DNA of 64,000 bases from Spisula solida (GCA_947247005.1 OX365946.1:10920453-10984452); one strand, 5' to 3'. Positions 46,567 to 59,100 are shown, numbered from the stretch's first letter. The notes: generated by a model not told the origin, from the sequence alone. A program made the numbers and translations.

Positions 46567-47215
46567 CTAAAAGGAAAACTCGGCCCTAGTTAACAGAGCG
46601 AAAACCGTCATCCACTAAGACTGGCGTCAGACGGTAAAATGTAAAGGATTAACATGGTATTTGTAAAACTGTTGCACATAAAATCTTTCGGAAAATTAAT
46701 ATACGTGTCGGGGTATCTCTTTGAACTTAAACTGTCAATGTTTGATTTACGAGAATGCGTCGAATCTATCCAAAAATGCATCAGTCAATGAAGCCAAGGT
46801 GCTGAAACAAAAGAAACGACGTCGTTGACGTCGTAGAGTGTGCGCCGATTGGAACTACTGCATGTGCAATAAAACCATGCAGATTGTTAATACCTTAATA
46901 TATCAACATCAAATTGAGCAATTACAATGATAACATATCTCTAAAAAAGACAATGTATGCTAATTGTGAAAACAATGAACGACAATACAATAAAAATCAA
47001 TGTTCGCGACTTTTACGGACCACCCACGTAATTATCCAATGTTTGACTACTAAGCATGCTGGGCTAGTACGGTTGGTAAAATGATAAAATGGCACCTAGC
47101 AGATTCGGGTTTTAGTTCCCGTGCCAGGCAGGCTATATTCTATCAATCATGACATTACTCCTTGTTTTGTCCTCCACATGTGGAGGAGTTGTCAGTCTGT
47201 GGAAGAGCAAGCTAG

Positions 47216-47750
47216 TAGGGCTGCGTATCAGTTAGAATGATCGATACGATATTTGTATCGATACAAAATGATCGATATTCGATATTTCATATGATATATT
47301 CTTTTGGCAATAGAACATATAAATACTGTAAATATGCACGTGAAGACCTACAACATGTATTTATCACAATCAAGTCAGGCCTAATATACTGTAAATATGC
47401 ACGTGAAGACCTACAACATGTATTTATCACAATCAAGTCAGGCCTAATATGTGATAAACAACATAGATCCCCTACTTGCATATTTTTTAAATTGTGCGAG
47501 TGATTTACATAGCAGATTCTTGTTTGAAAATTAGATTCACTCGGACATAAACTACTTCAACGAACAGACCATTTTGAGACGAAACAAATTGACGACGAAA
47601 AAACTTGATTGAAAATGGGTATTTTATTGATTTACATGTATATTTTTGTTGATCGATTTTTTGACCGATACGGACACGTTCGATACGATGTATCGATCGA
47701 ACGCAACATACCGGTATTCGATTTATATCGGAAACCGGTACGCAGCCCTA
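47216..47750. mobile_element. Non-autonomous hAT-type transposon, 535 bp
   Basis: Termini TAGGGCTGCGTA and TACGCAGCCCTA are inverted repeats. The 8-bp CAAGCTAG occurs on both sides (47208-47215 and 47751-47758). The empty site is visible in units 1 and 3 (gagcaagctagtac). An 8-bp duplication with YAGGG termini is diagnostic of hAT. Inside is a tandem duplication of about 66 bp (gtaaatatgcacgtgaagac...). No transposase is present. Confidence 0.9.
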
Positions 47751-48559
47751 CAAGCTAGTAATGGTTGATAATTAAAGGATATTCAACTCTTTTGGGCAAC
47801 TCTTTGACAAACTGTTGTAGTATGTTAAAAATACTTGATGAAACATTGGATTTGTGTCCTAAATTATTCTCAACAGTCACTGACCAGAATTTAATGAGAA
47901 TCTTTTTGAGGGCACACAAAGCAGCATGTTCTGGTAGTAAGATTGTACGTACTTAGGATCTTTCATCTAATACAGCTGTCTTAATGGTTGAAATAATGTA
48001 AAATTGTATGTAAATGAAATACACCACGTCAGTGAATCGCTCAGTCTGTGCTGATTCTTAGCGTGTATGAAGCTGTACATTAATAATATGTGTAATACGA
48101 ATACTACTGGCTATACAGTCAAACAGGATCATAAAGATCACACAAGAAAACTACAAAAAGTGGTCTTTAATTGTTGACAGGTGGTCTCTCAACTGGTTTT
48201 AAAAATATATTTGGATTGGAGTTTAAACTGGTGGTCTTTGAAGACAGGTTTTGTAATAGTAACAAATTGTTTTGCTGTGGTAATGAAAACATGTGTTGTT
48301 ATGATAAAATTTGCCACTGTGTGTGGTAATTAATACTCAACTTGGTTCATGCTGGATATTGAGTCATTCTGAAAGTTTCATAACAGACTTATGCAATATT
48401 TTTATCCCCCCCACCAACTATTTTGAGGGGTATATAGATTTGCCCTTGTTTATGTCTATTAGTGTGTGTTTTAATAATATATTATACATATTTTAGTAAG
48501 TTTTGAATTACTAACATTATATGTAATCACTCACCGTGTGCAAGATTTCATTTACTATA

Positions 48560-50002
48560 GGAGGGATTCAGAACTACGTCATCAATATAATTTGCTACTC
48601 GTTATCTCGAAGGTCGGTCAAGCAATGTAAACAAGGGCTGTGTTCAGTGTTAAAGTATTGTTGTTTTGAGTTGGTTATATTCTTCTAAACACAAAATAAA
48701 ATGCTAATAATTAGGTAGTTGGAAAAATATTTGATCACATGATTACTCTGAAACTGAATAAGTTAACATTATTTTGTATCTTGTAAAACAACATGTATAA
48801 ATAGCAGTATCTGTGACCATGTGTTATCCTATGCTTTCATTAAACTTCTTGACATCAATAGATCATGTACTTCAAAATCAACAAAAAAAACAAGCATTAT
48901 ATAATATTTTATTATTCATATAAACTTAAGGGTGTTTTTTTAATGAGAAAGAATACAATAACGTGAAAAATGCTTGTTTCTAGTGTAAACTGCACATGGA
49001 CCATTCTTTATTTTCGTATATTGAGTGTGAAGTCAACTTAATTGTCTGTTCTATGCTAGCATATTTTATAATTTTGTAACAGTATGCTGTCACGAAAATA
49101 TGTTCATCCCAAGGATGTAGGGTAGTTTTTTTATAATTATACAGGAGGACAAAAGTATCAAATGATTTTAACAAGGTAGACAAAACCCCTCCGTACGGCC
49201 ACATGTGTGGTAGACAAACTTTTAGCTCATTCATTTTGAAAGTTAATTTTTTGATATGCGCATCTTCAAATTTATAGTTTCAAACACAAGTTGTTATTTA
49301 AATAAACATACATATGTAACGGGAATTGTCTGTCATTATACAAACAATTACAGCATTTCGTTTATGAAAAGCGTAGTTGTATATAAATCAATTAAAACTA
49401 ATTAATTACCACTAGATTCATATAATTAACAATATGGCATAAATACATGTACAATGCTGTATTATAATAACTTTTTTCTTTTATTACAGACTTAGTATTA
49501 CCATGAAAATATATCACTAGGGATTTTGTCAACCTTACATGTATAATCATGATAATATCAATTCAAAAATGAGATAAGACGAGCGACAGCTTCACCATGT
49601 TGAGGACAATTGATTTATATTAACAGTGCCAAGTATTCAAAATTATTTACTATTATTTTCTGTTAGGTCAACAGCAGAATTATGACATCCGAAATGCATA
49701 TGATGTTGAACATTGTTTCCAGTTAAGCTATTAATCCTTACATTGCTTACTTAAAAGCATGATTATGTTTCATTATACTTGATCCAACCAAAAACATATG
49801 TTACCTAAACATGTACATCATATCACAACAGTGTTAATTAACTCCTTTGAGTTTTAATTGATGCTATATTACACACCTTAGTACAAATTCTATACAAATG
49901 ATACTAGGTCGGTCAAAAGCTTGACCGACCAGCAACCGTTGCTGTGGTCAGTTCTTATCAGTAAATCTAGTTTTAGCACATTCTCTATTTCTGAATCCCT
50001 CC
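48560..50002. mobile_element. Non-autonomous DNA transposon, 1443 bp, with known empty site
   Basis: Termini GGAGGGATTCAGAA and TTCTGAATCCCTCC are inverted repeats, flanked by TATA on both sides. The uninterrupted site 'tttactatacagcataaa' survives at about 55336 (unit 3) and, with one change, at about 43034 (unit 1). TATA (4 bp), or TA with longer termini, are both compatible. Short 'ggtcggtcaa' and 'ttgaccgacc' pieces near both ends form subterminal inverted motifs. No coding sequence is recognised. Confidence 0.88.
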
Positions 50003-50054
50003 TATACAGCATAAAGAGCTCTTGTGCTTTTTGATATAATAATTGTTCAAAGCA

Positions 50055-50285
50055 AGCCATTTTACTGTCAGGATATTTAGTCTGGTTGCATGTACAATTT
50101 TACTACACATGTTTAGTTTGGTTCCTTGCACCATTTTACTGTCATGAAATTAAGTCAGGTTCCTTGCATAAATTTACTGTTAGGATATTAAATCTGGTTC
50201 CTTGTACCATTTTACTGTCAGAATATTAAGTCTGGTTCCTTGCACCCATGTACTAGACATTGAGTCTGGTTCCTTGCATACTAGC
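50055..50285 (+). repeat. 38-bp degenerate tandem repeat, unit 2 copy
   Basis: Five to six units of the ggttccttgcac... repeat, shorter than the unit 1 array at 43085-43505. Confidence 0.65.
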
Positions 50286-50826
50286 TTACCTGTGTATTTG
50301 AACAACTCATACCAAAACTATGGGCAGGTAATACAGAGATCACAGTGCATGTGATAGGCAGTATTGTTACCATGGTATTATGTTTAACATTTTGATTAAT
50401 CTCATTTACATCACTTCTAAGTGCCATTGGTTTTTGTTTGTGGAGATGTTGCAGTATGATATGGCATTTAATACTGGTATTAGTGGGTTGTGTTGTTTTG
50501 TCCTTATTTCTCTTGACATGTTAAACCAGGATGTCAGGGTTTGATATCATATTACTTTGTATAGTTTTATACTACTCATTTTGTATTGATGTTATGGATA
50601 GTTTAGTAATGAATTAAATTTAAAGGCACATGTAACCAAATGATTTTTTGTTATCTTGCAGTCCAAATGTACCCAGTAAATGGAAAAATGTAATAGAATA
50701 ACACAAAGACACATTCATTCATATACATACCTGCCAAGTACTCCACTTAAAGTGGAGTTGCTCCATTTTTATTTGAAATAAAATAATATATTTTCCTATT
50801 TAACTCACATTTACTCTGGATTTCAG

Positions 50827-50973
50827 ATAGTTTTCTGTGAACCTTTGTTGTTATTAGCAAATATATTACCAAATGAAACTGACTGCCACCTTAGTGTTAC
50901 CTTGTTTATTGTGGTCTTAATAAGTGTCAGATTTCAGTTTCCACTCCACTTCTGGATTTTGGAAATTTGGCAG
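50827..50973 (+). other. Putative exon of unknown gene, unit 2 copy
   Basis: Same 147-bp open segment with 'tttcag' and 'GTATGT' borders as in unit 1, with a handful of amino-acid changes (for example ISVRFQF in place of INVGFQF). No stop or lost splice site. Confidence 0.3.
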
Positions 50974-51406
50974 GTATGTTCATATCAATTAATAACATTT
51001 ATAAACTGTTATTTAAAGAATTATAAAGCTGTATTTCAATATGTACAAATTGTCTAGTCAAATTTAAGACTTGACATCTAAAAAATCAAATATTAAGATC
51101 AAGAGGTCGTGTTTTATTGTTCCACTAACTACAAAATGCGCTGAAAATTCTACTTATGCAGAAATAACATTGTTTAAAACTGTTTTATTGGTGCATTCTC
51201 CTTTCACCAGAGTATTCTTCGTCCAAAACAGATATATAGCCTGGAGAACTTGACTAGCCACTAATGTATCATAAGATGTATTGGTGTTGCATGTGCTGGA
51301 AAATCAACTATCTGCAGTGACTTACAGCAAAACTCCATTCAAATGTTTAGGTTAGGGGTAAAAACTAGTATCTGATCCAGGTACTTAAATCCACTATTTT
51401 GTCTGG

Positions 51407-53356
51407 TTAGGATTCTCCTAACAGTGACATAATGTTGCCTTGGTATCCCCTGCTTAAGTTCATACATGCACAGTATGTTGGTATCTCGAAATATTCTTGT
51501 CCGAGCGTCTTGGTGACATGGTTCCACGCCAGGAGGCATTGTATCGTGTACATTTGTTTACAAAAGCCATCTTCACATGACTGGCCATGCCTGGTAATAA
51601 ATAAAACATTGATATTACAGAATGGCAACTCTTATTGCCATTTTCACATGTCTGGCCATGTCTGGTAATAAATTAAACATTCATGTTACAGAATGGCAAT
51701 TCTTTTATTATTGATATGACATTGGCGTATTTAACCTAGAACAGTATCATGAAACATGCATTAGAGGCCCAGGGAAGATTGGGCTTGAACAGTCATGTGG
51801 TCACGAAATTAATCAAGTACAATGTACAGGTCTAGTTACTATTATATGTACATACTCTCGTAATTTACTTAGTACAATCATTAGCTTCATAAATCTAGAA
51901 GTACTGATTCAAATTAGAGCGTGACTTCAGATGATTTTGGTTGATTCTGAATGCATCAAAATGAAGGTTCTTTAATTCTTGTTGGTAACCCAAGACATTG
52001 ACAGATGGGACCATCGTATATATATGACCAAACTATTGTTAAACAATGTACTACATGGTGTGTTAAATACAAATTTTGTCAGCTTGTTTGGTTATTGCAA
52101 CTTAAGACAGAACGTACGTTCTTTTGTCACCCAATCTGACTAAAGTACTTGATCTTCCTTACGCCTCATAGCGTAGCGGGTTTGAGGATATGCTTTTAAT
52201 CAGATTGGTTTGTCACCCTAGTGGCCTGGATTCAAATGCTTGGTTAAGTTCTATGACCTGTCCTTTACATGTGGAGACATTCTCCGCTCGTTGCTTTAAA
52301 AGACTAACCCCATGGGACTGTGCTGGTTATAAATTATAATACATTTCAAGAAACCTGGTTGGGTCAACTGTCTGACTGGCAAATAGTCATGAATAATTTT
52401 TTAACAACGACACAAGATAACAAATACTTTGATATTGAATGACAGTCTGACACATATTACATACCTACAGACACCTTCAGTGAGCATTTGATTCTGGCCG
52501 AGTAGATGTATTATACTGCACTCTTCTCCACAAGTATTTTTCTTGTTATCGCCATTACCATAATATGTGGCATACATAAGTCTAGAAGAAAGGTACAATT
52601 ATCTAGTGTGATAAATCTGACAAAACACACCCATGCTACGAGTTCCTAGTCACATTAGTGATATTCAATCAAAGAGCCATGGCTCACACAATGACCACAC
52701 TTTTACAAATGGGAACACTCACTACATAATAGGTAGTCCAATGTGTGGTGTACGTACTAACAAACAGATATATAAAGACATTAAGCATTGTGACAAAACA
52801 TTGACCCGTTTTCTGATATATAGCTTCGAATTGACTTATAAATATATCTGATGCCAACAAATATAAGATTCTGACTAAGATTCAAGAAAATGCCACCTCG
52901 GTTGCATCACAGGCTTAAGAAATTAAAATGTTTATCAAAAACTCATCATAGGATCATAGAGTCAAGTGGTTTAATTTATGGAACAGAAACCGTTTGTTCT
53001 ACAGACCGACCGATTGAGAACGACCGGCATGAGAAACGCAAATACAAAATTAATGTATACCCCTTCATCAAAGATGGGGGTTATTTACACATATTATATA
53101 GCACGACTGTCCAACTCCTTCACCGTTACGTTTCCGAACTATGATAGGCAGCTGTCTCAATTGCATATGGGAGTTTGAGCAAGTGAATAAAGCACTTACG
53201 TTGGACAGCATGAACTTCCGTCGCTCGGTGCTTGTTGCTGTTGACTTCCACAGTATGAATCACTGGTATCAGCACATGCGTATGGTAGTCCAGTCATCTG
53301 AGACTACTCATCGGTAGAGAAGAACGAGTGTCCATAAGTGGCTTGCAGTGCCAAGC
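51407..53356 (-). pseudogene. Spaetzle-like cystine-knot gene, truncated copy with a nonsense codon (unit 2)
   Basis: Exons 53356-53200, 52581-52465 and 51590-51407 match unit 1. In the first exon the codon for Tyr in STDEYSQ has become TAG (GAT GAG TAG TCT). In the second exon TECVC reads TEGVC, and a new cysteine appears at NTCGEEC. Like unit 1, it lacks the 5' exons. Judged dead. Confidence 0.65.
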
Positions 53357-54608
53357 CTAAAAGGAAAACTCGGCCCTAGTTAACAGTGAAAACCGTCATC
53401 CACTAAGACTAGCGTCAGACGGTAAAATGTAAAGGATTAACATGGTATTTGTAAAACTGTTGCACATAAAATCTTTCGGAAAATTAATATACGTGTCGGG
53501 GTATCTCTTTGAACTTAAACTGTCATGTTTGATTTACGAGAATGCGTCGAATCTATCCAAAAATGCATCAGTCAATGACGCCAAGGTGCTGAAACAAAAG
53601 AAACGACGTCGTTGACGTCGTAGAGTGTGCGCCGATTGGAACTACTGCATTTGCAATAAAACCATGCAGATTGTTAATACCTTAAGATATCATCATCAAA
53701 TTGAGCAATAACAATGATAACATATCTCTAAAAAAGACAATGTATGCTAATTGTGAAAACAATGGACGACAATACAATAAAAATCAATGTTCGCGACTTT
53801 TACGGACCACCCACGTAATTATCAAATGTTTGACTACTAAGCATGCTGGGCTAGTACGGTTGGTAAAATGATAAAATGGCACCTAGCAGATTCGGGTTTT
53901 TGTTCCCGTGCCAGGCAGGCTATATTCTATCAATCATGACATTACTCCTTGTCTTGTCCTCCACATGTGGAGGAGTTGTCAGTCTGTGGAAGAGCAAGCT
54001 AGTACTGATTGATAATTAAGGGATATGCAACTCTTTTGGGCAACTCTTTGACAAACTGTTGTAGTATGTTAAAAATACTTGATGAAACATTGGATTTGTG
54101 TCCTAAATTATTCTCAAATTACAGTCACTGACCAGAATTTAATGAGAATCTATTTGAGGGCACACAAAGCAGCATGTTCTGGTAGTAAGATTGTACATAC
54201 TTAGGATCTTTCATCTAATACAGCTGTCTTAATGGTTGAAATAATGTAAACTTGTATGTAAATGAAATACACCACGTCAGTGAATCGCTCAGTCTGTGCT
54301 GATTCTTAGCGTGTATGAAGCTGTACATTAATAATACTTTTTTATGTGTAATACGAATACTACTGGCTATACAGTCAAACAGGATCATAAAGATCGCACA
54401 AGAAAACTACAAAAAGTGGTCTTTGTTGACAGGTGGTCTCTCAACTGGTTTTAAAAATATCTTTGACAATGGTTGGATTGGAGTTTAAACTGGTGGTCTT
54501 TGAAGACAGGTTTTGTAATAGTAAACTTTATTCACATGTTTACAGATTGCCTTTAACACAGGTTTCCCAGTACATAAATATTGTCTAATAAAGTATGTAT
54601 AATTACAG

Positions 54609-54715
54609 ATCCCGAGAGACGCAAGTACGGAGAATTTGGGTACATCGGTCTGTTGATACTTCTTGGATGAACGTTATTCTGGCACTGAACTTACTGGGAT
54701 GATGATGAGTCATTG
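54609..54715 (+). pseudogene. Dead copy of MGST3 exon 5
   Basis: The splice acceptor and PERRKYGEFGYIGLLILLG are intact, but one base is lost in the next codon (TGT AAT becomes TGA AC), giving an immediate stop; the rest is readable in a shifted frame down to the old stop region. No other MGST3 exon lies upstream in this unit, so it could only be used by splicing from the distant MGST3 exon 4. Confidence 0.85.
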
Positions 54716-55394
54716 AAGTACTATACTGACATACCAGCAAACAAACATTACAGCAACCAAACATTACAGCAACCAAGCATTATATACAACTAACCAAACA
54801 TATGTATTTATCTGGACAATCAACGCTAACACATATAAACAAGACTGTTGTAATAATATATGTTTAATTTAATAATACAAACAAATATATCTATATACAT
54901 ATATGTTGCACAGTTAAGGTGTCCACTGTTCTAACTTTCTGCAGCAGCTACATATTAGTTGTTTACCACATTTTTGAGTGTAATGACACCCTCTTATCAG
55001 GGGATGTAACTCAGACTATCCGATTATCCAAGCAACATTTAAAACAAATTGTTTTGCTGTGGTAATGAAAACATGTGTTGTTATGATAAAATTTGCCATT
55101 GTGTGTGGTAATTAATACTCAACTTGGTTCATGCTGGATATTGAGTCATTCTGAAAGTTTCATAACAGACTTATGCAATATTTTTACCCCCCACCAAATG
55201 TTTTGAGGGGTATACATGTAGATTTGCCCTTGTTTATGTCTATTAGTGTGTGTTTTAATAATATATTATACATATTTTAGTAAGTTTTGAATGACTAACA
55301 TTATATGTAATCACTCACCGTGTGCAAGATTTCATTTACTATACAGCATAAACAGCTCTTGTGCTTTTTGATATAATAATTGTTCAAAGCAAGC

Positions 55395-55620
55395 CATTTT
55401 ACTGTCAGGATATTTAGTCTGGTTGCATGTACACTTTTACTACACATGTTTAGTTTGGTTCCTTGCACCATTTTACTGTCATGAAATTAAGTCAGGTTCC
55501 TTGCATAAATTTACTGTTAGGATATTAAATCTGGTTCCTTGTACAATTTTACTGTCAGAATATTAAGTCTGGTTCCTTGCACCCATGTACTAGATATTGA
55601 GTCTGGTTCCTTGCATACTA
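55395..55620 (+). repeat. 38-bp degenerate tandem repeat, unit 3 copy
   Basis: Five to six units, close in sequence to the unit 2 array. Confidence 0.65.
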
Positions 55621-56165
55621 GCTTACCTGTGTATTTGAACAACTCATACCAAAACTATGGGCAGGTAATACAGAGATCACAGTGCATGTGATAGGCAGTA
55701 TTGTTACCATGGTATTACGTTTAAAATTTTGATTAATCTCATTTACATCACTTCTAAGTGCCATTGGTTTTTGTTTGTGGAGATGTTGCAGTATGATATG
55801 GCATTTAATACTGGTATTAGTGGGTTGTGTTGTTTTGTCCTTATTTCTCTTGACATGTTAAACCAGGATGTCAGGGTTTGATATCATATTACTTTGTAGA
55901 GTTTTATACTACTCATTTTGTATTTATGTTATGGATAGTTTAGTAATGAATTAAATTAAAAGGCACATGTAACCAAATGTTTTTTTTTGTTATCTTGCAG
56001 TCCAAATGTACCCAGTAAATGGAAAAATGTAATAGAATAACACAAAGACACATTCATTCATATACATACCTGCCAAGTACTCCACTTAAAGTGGAGTTGC
56101 TCCACTTTTATTTGAAATAAAATAATATATTTTCCTATTTAACTCACATTTACTCTGGATTTCAG

Positions 56166-56312
56166 ATAGTTTTCTGTGGCCCTTTGTTGTTATTAGCAAA
56201 TATATTACCAAATGAAACTGACTGCAACCTTAGAGTTACCTTGTTTATTGTGGTCTTAATAAGTGTCAGATTTCAGTTTCCACTCCACTTCTGGATTTTG
56301 GAAATTTGGCAG
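56166..56312 (+). other. Putative exon of unknown gene, unit 3 copy
   Basis: The 147-bp open segment again, with TDCNLRVTLF in place of TDCHLSVTLF. Splice borders are kept. Confidence 0.3.
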
Positions 56313-56744
56313 GTATGTTCATATAAATTAATTACATTGATAAACTGTTATTTAAAGAATTATAAAGCTGTATTTCAATATGTACAAATTGTCTAGTCAA
56401 ATTTAAGACTTGACATCTAAAAAATCAAATATTAAGATCAAGAGGGTATGTTTTATTGTTCCACTAACTACAAAATGCGCTGAAAATTCCACTTATGCAG
56501 AAATAACATTGTTTAAAACTGTTTTATTGGTGCATTCTCCTTTCACCAGTGTATTCTTCGTCCAAAACATATGTATAGCCTGGAGAACTTGACTAGCCAC
56601 TGATGTATCATAGGATGTATTGGTGTTGCATGTGCTGGAAAATCAACTTTCTGCAGTGACTTACAGCAAAACTCCATTCAAATGTTTAGGTTAGGGGTAA
56701 AAACTAGTATCTGATCAAGGTACTTGAACCACTTTTTTGTCTGG

Positions 56745-58663
56745 TTAGGAATCTCCTAACAGTGACATAATGTTGCCTTGGTATCCCCTGCTTAAGTTCA
56801 TACATGCACAGTATGTTGGTATCTCGAAATATTCTTGTCCGAACGTCTTGGTGACATGGTTCCACGCCAGGAGGGATTGTATCGTGTACATTTGATTACA
56901 AAAGCCATCTTCACATGTCTGGTCATGCCTGGTAATAAATAAAACATTGATATTACAGAATGGCAACTCTTATTGCCATTTTCACATGTCTGGCCATGTC
57001 TGGTAATCAATTAAACATTCATGTTACAGAATGGCAATTCTTTTATTATTGATATGACATTGGCGTGTATTTAACCTAGAACAGTATCATGAAACATGCA
57101 TTAGAGGCCCAGGGAAGATTGGGCTTGAACAGTCATGTTGTCACGAAATTAATCATGTACAATGTACAGGTCTAGTTACTATTATATGTACATACTCTCG
57201 TATTTTATTTAGTACAATCATTAGCTTCATAAATCTAGAAGTACTGATTCAAATTAGAGCGTGACTTCAGATGATTTTGGTTCATTCTGAATGCATCAAA
57301 ACGAAGGTTCTTTAATTCTTGTTGGTAACCCAAGACATTGGCAGATGGGACCATCGTATATATATGAACCAACTATTGTTAAACAATGTACTACATGGTG
57401 TGTTAAATACAAATTTTGTCAGCCTGTTTGGTTATTGCAACTTAAGACAGAACCCAATGTCACCCAATCTGACTAAAGTACTTTATCTTCCTTATGCCTC
57501 ATAGCGTAGCGGGTTCGAGGATATGCTTTTAATCAGATTGATTTGTCACCCTAGTGGCCTGGATTCTAATGCTTGGTTAAGTTCTATGACCTGTCCTTTA
57601 CATGTGGAGACATTATTCGCTAGTTGCTTTAAAAGACTAACCCCATGGGACTGTGCTGGTTATAAATCATAATACATTTCCAGAAAACTGGTTGGGTCAA
57701 CTATCGGACTGGCAAATATGCGTGAATAATTGTTTAACAACGGCACAAGATAACAAATACTTTGATATTGAATGACAGTCTCACACATATTACATACCTA
57801 CAAACACCTTCAGTAAGCATTTGTTTCTGGCCGAGTAGATGTATTATACTGCACTCTTCTCCATCAATATTGTTCTTGTTGTCGCCATTACCATAATATG
57901 TGTTATACTTAAGTCTGGAAGAAAAGTACAATTATCTAGTGTGATAAATCTGACAAAACACACCCATGCTACGAGTTCCTAGTCACATTAGTGATATTCA
58001 ATCAAAGAGCCATGGCTCACGCAATGACTACACTTTTACAAACGAGAACACTCACTACATAATAGGTAGTCAAATGTGTGGTGTACGTACTTTCAAACAG
58101 ATATTATATAAAGACATAAGCATTGTGACAAAAAATGTACCCGTTTTCTGATTTATAGCTTCGAATTGACTTATAGATCTCATGCCTACAAAAATAGGGT
58201 TCTGACTAAGATTCAAGAAAATGCCACATCGATCGATTGCATCACAGGCTAAAGAAATGAAAAAGTATATCACAAACTCATTTAAGTTATTTATGGAACA
58301 GAAACCGTTTGTTCTACAGACCGACCGATTGAGAACGACCGGCATGAGAAATGCAAATACAAATGTATACCCCTTCATCAAAGATGGGGGCTTAATTACA
58401 CATATATAGCACGACTGTCAAACTCCTTCACCGTTGCGTTGCCGAACTATGATAGGCAGATGTCTCCATTGCTTTTGGGAGTTTGAGCAAGTGAATAAAG
58501 CACTTACGTTGGACAGCACGAACTTCCGTCGCTCGGTGCTTGTTGCTGCTGACTTACACAATATGGAGCACTGTCATCTGCACATGCGTATGGTAGTCCA
58601 GTCATCTGAGAGTACTCCTCGGTAGAGAAGAACGAGTTTCCATAAGAGGCTTGCAGTGCTTCA
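56745..58663 (-). CDS. Spaetzle-like cystine-knot protein, 3' exons (unit 3, probably the parental gene)
   Basis: Exons by comparison with unit 1: about 58663-58507, 57914-57798 and 56928-56745. The first has a proper acceptor (ttcag before GTATGAAGCACTGC), unlike the copies in units 1 and 2, so this is likely the end of the original gene. Landmarks are YGNSFFSTEEYSQ, SSCCPT, GEECSIIHLLGQKQMLTEGVC, YTIQSLLAWN and FEIPTYCAC. Cysteine spacing and the F-PTxCxC ending fit a Spaetzle/neurotrophin-like cystine knot, which in arthropods is the Toll ligand and in molluscs is present in several copies. TEGVC replaces TECVC, and the CKQM cysteine of unit 1 reads CNQM. Upstream exons, including a signal peptide, were not found in this window. 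Confidence 0.55.
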
Positions 58664-58689
58664 TACCTGAATATATATATCATTTTAGT

Positions 58690-59100
58690 CCCTACATGTT
58701 TCACCCGGAGGGGACTATAGGTTTGCCTTTTGAACGTCAGTCTGTCTGTCCGTCAAAAATCGGGACCCTGACATAACTCTAACGGTATATAAGCTAGACT
58801 TATGAAACTTGGTATGTGGATAGGGGGCAATAAAGGGATTGTGCTCGTCTAACATATTTAGATTATGACAAAAAATGTGGTTCCTATGGAGACAGATAGA
58901 GTGAAAATATATCCAAATTCTGGATCCTGCCATAACTCAAGCAGTTCACAAGGTATGTTTATGAAACTTGATATGTGGGTATGTACCAATAAGGAGATAC
59001 TGCCAATTTTATGTTACGGCAACATAAACATTGAAACTAATTTCTATTTCTGTATCGCTTGCAATTCTTAGACTTGTATTTTATTGACCTGTCAATCGAC
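58690..59100 (+). repeat. Dispersed repeat with 'ggggactataggtttgcctt' and 'gtctgtctgtccgtc'
   Basis: The block reads tttcacccggaggggactat, then ctgtctgtccgtcaaaaatc, then two related segments ('gggaccctgacataactcta' and 'tggatcctgccataactcaa'), each followed by 'atgaaacttg'. A typical bivalve interspersed repeat, non-coding. Confidence 0.45.

Larger units (their letters stand above)
47037..53352. repeat. Triplicated block, unit 2
   Basis: Homologous to units 1 and 3. It carries two private insertions (47216-47750 and 48560-50002). Relative to unit 3 it lacks about 530 bp (corresponding to about 54525-55050), which removes the MGST3 exon 5 copy. A junction segment of about 470 bp (53353-53822), like the one after unit 1, follows. 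Confidence 0.85.
53823..58659. repeat. Triplicated block, unit 3
   Basis: Homologous to units 1 and 2. Homology ends inside the first visible exon of the Spaetzle-like gene at about 58659. Beyond that, unit 3 has a genuine acceptor and intron whereas units 1 and 2 run into the junction segment. Unit 3 is therefore the end nearest the parental Spaetzle-like gene, and unit 1 is nearest the parental MGST3. Confidence 0.85.
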
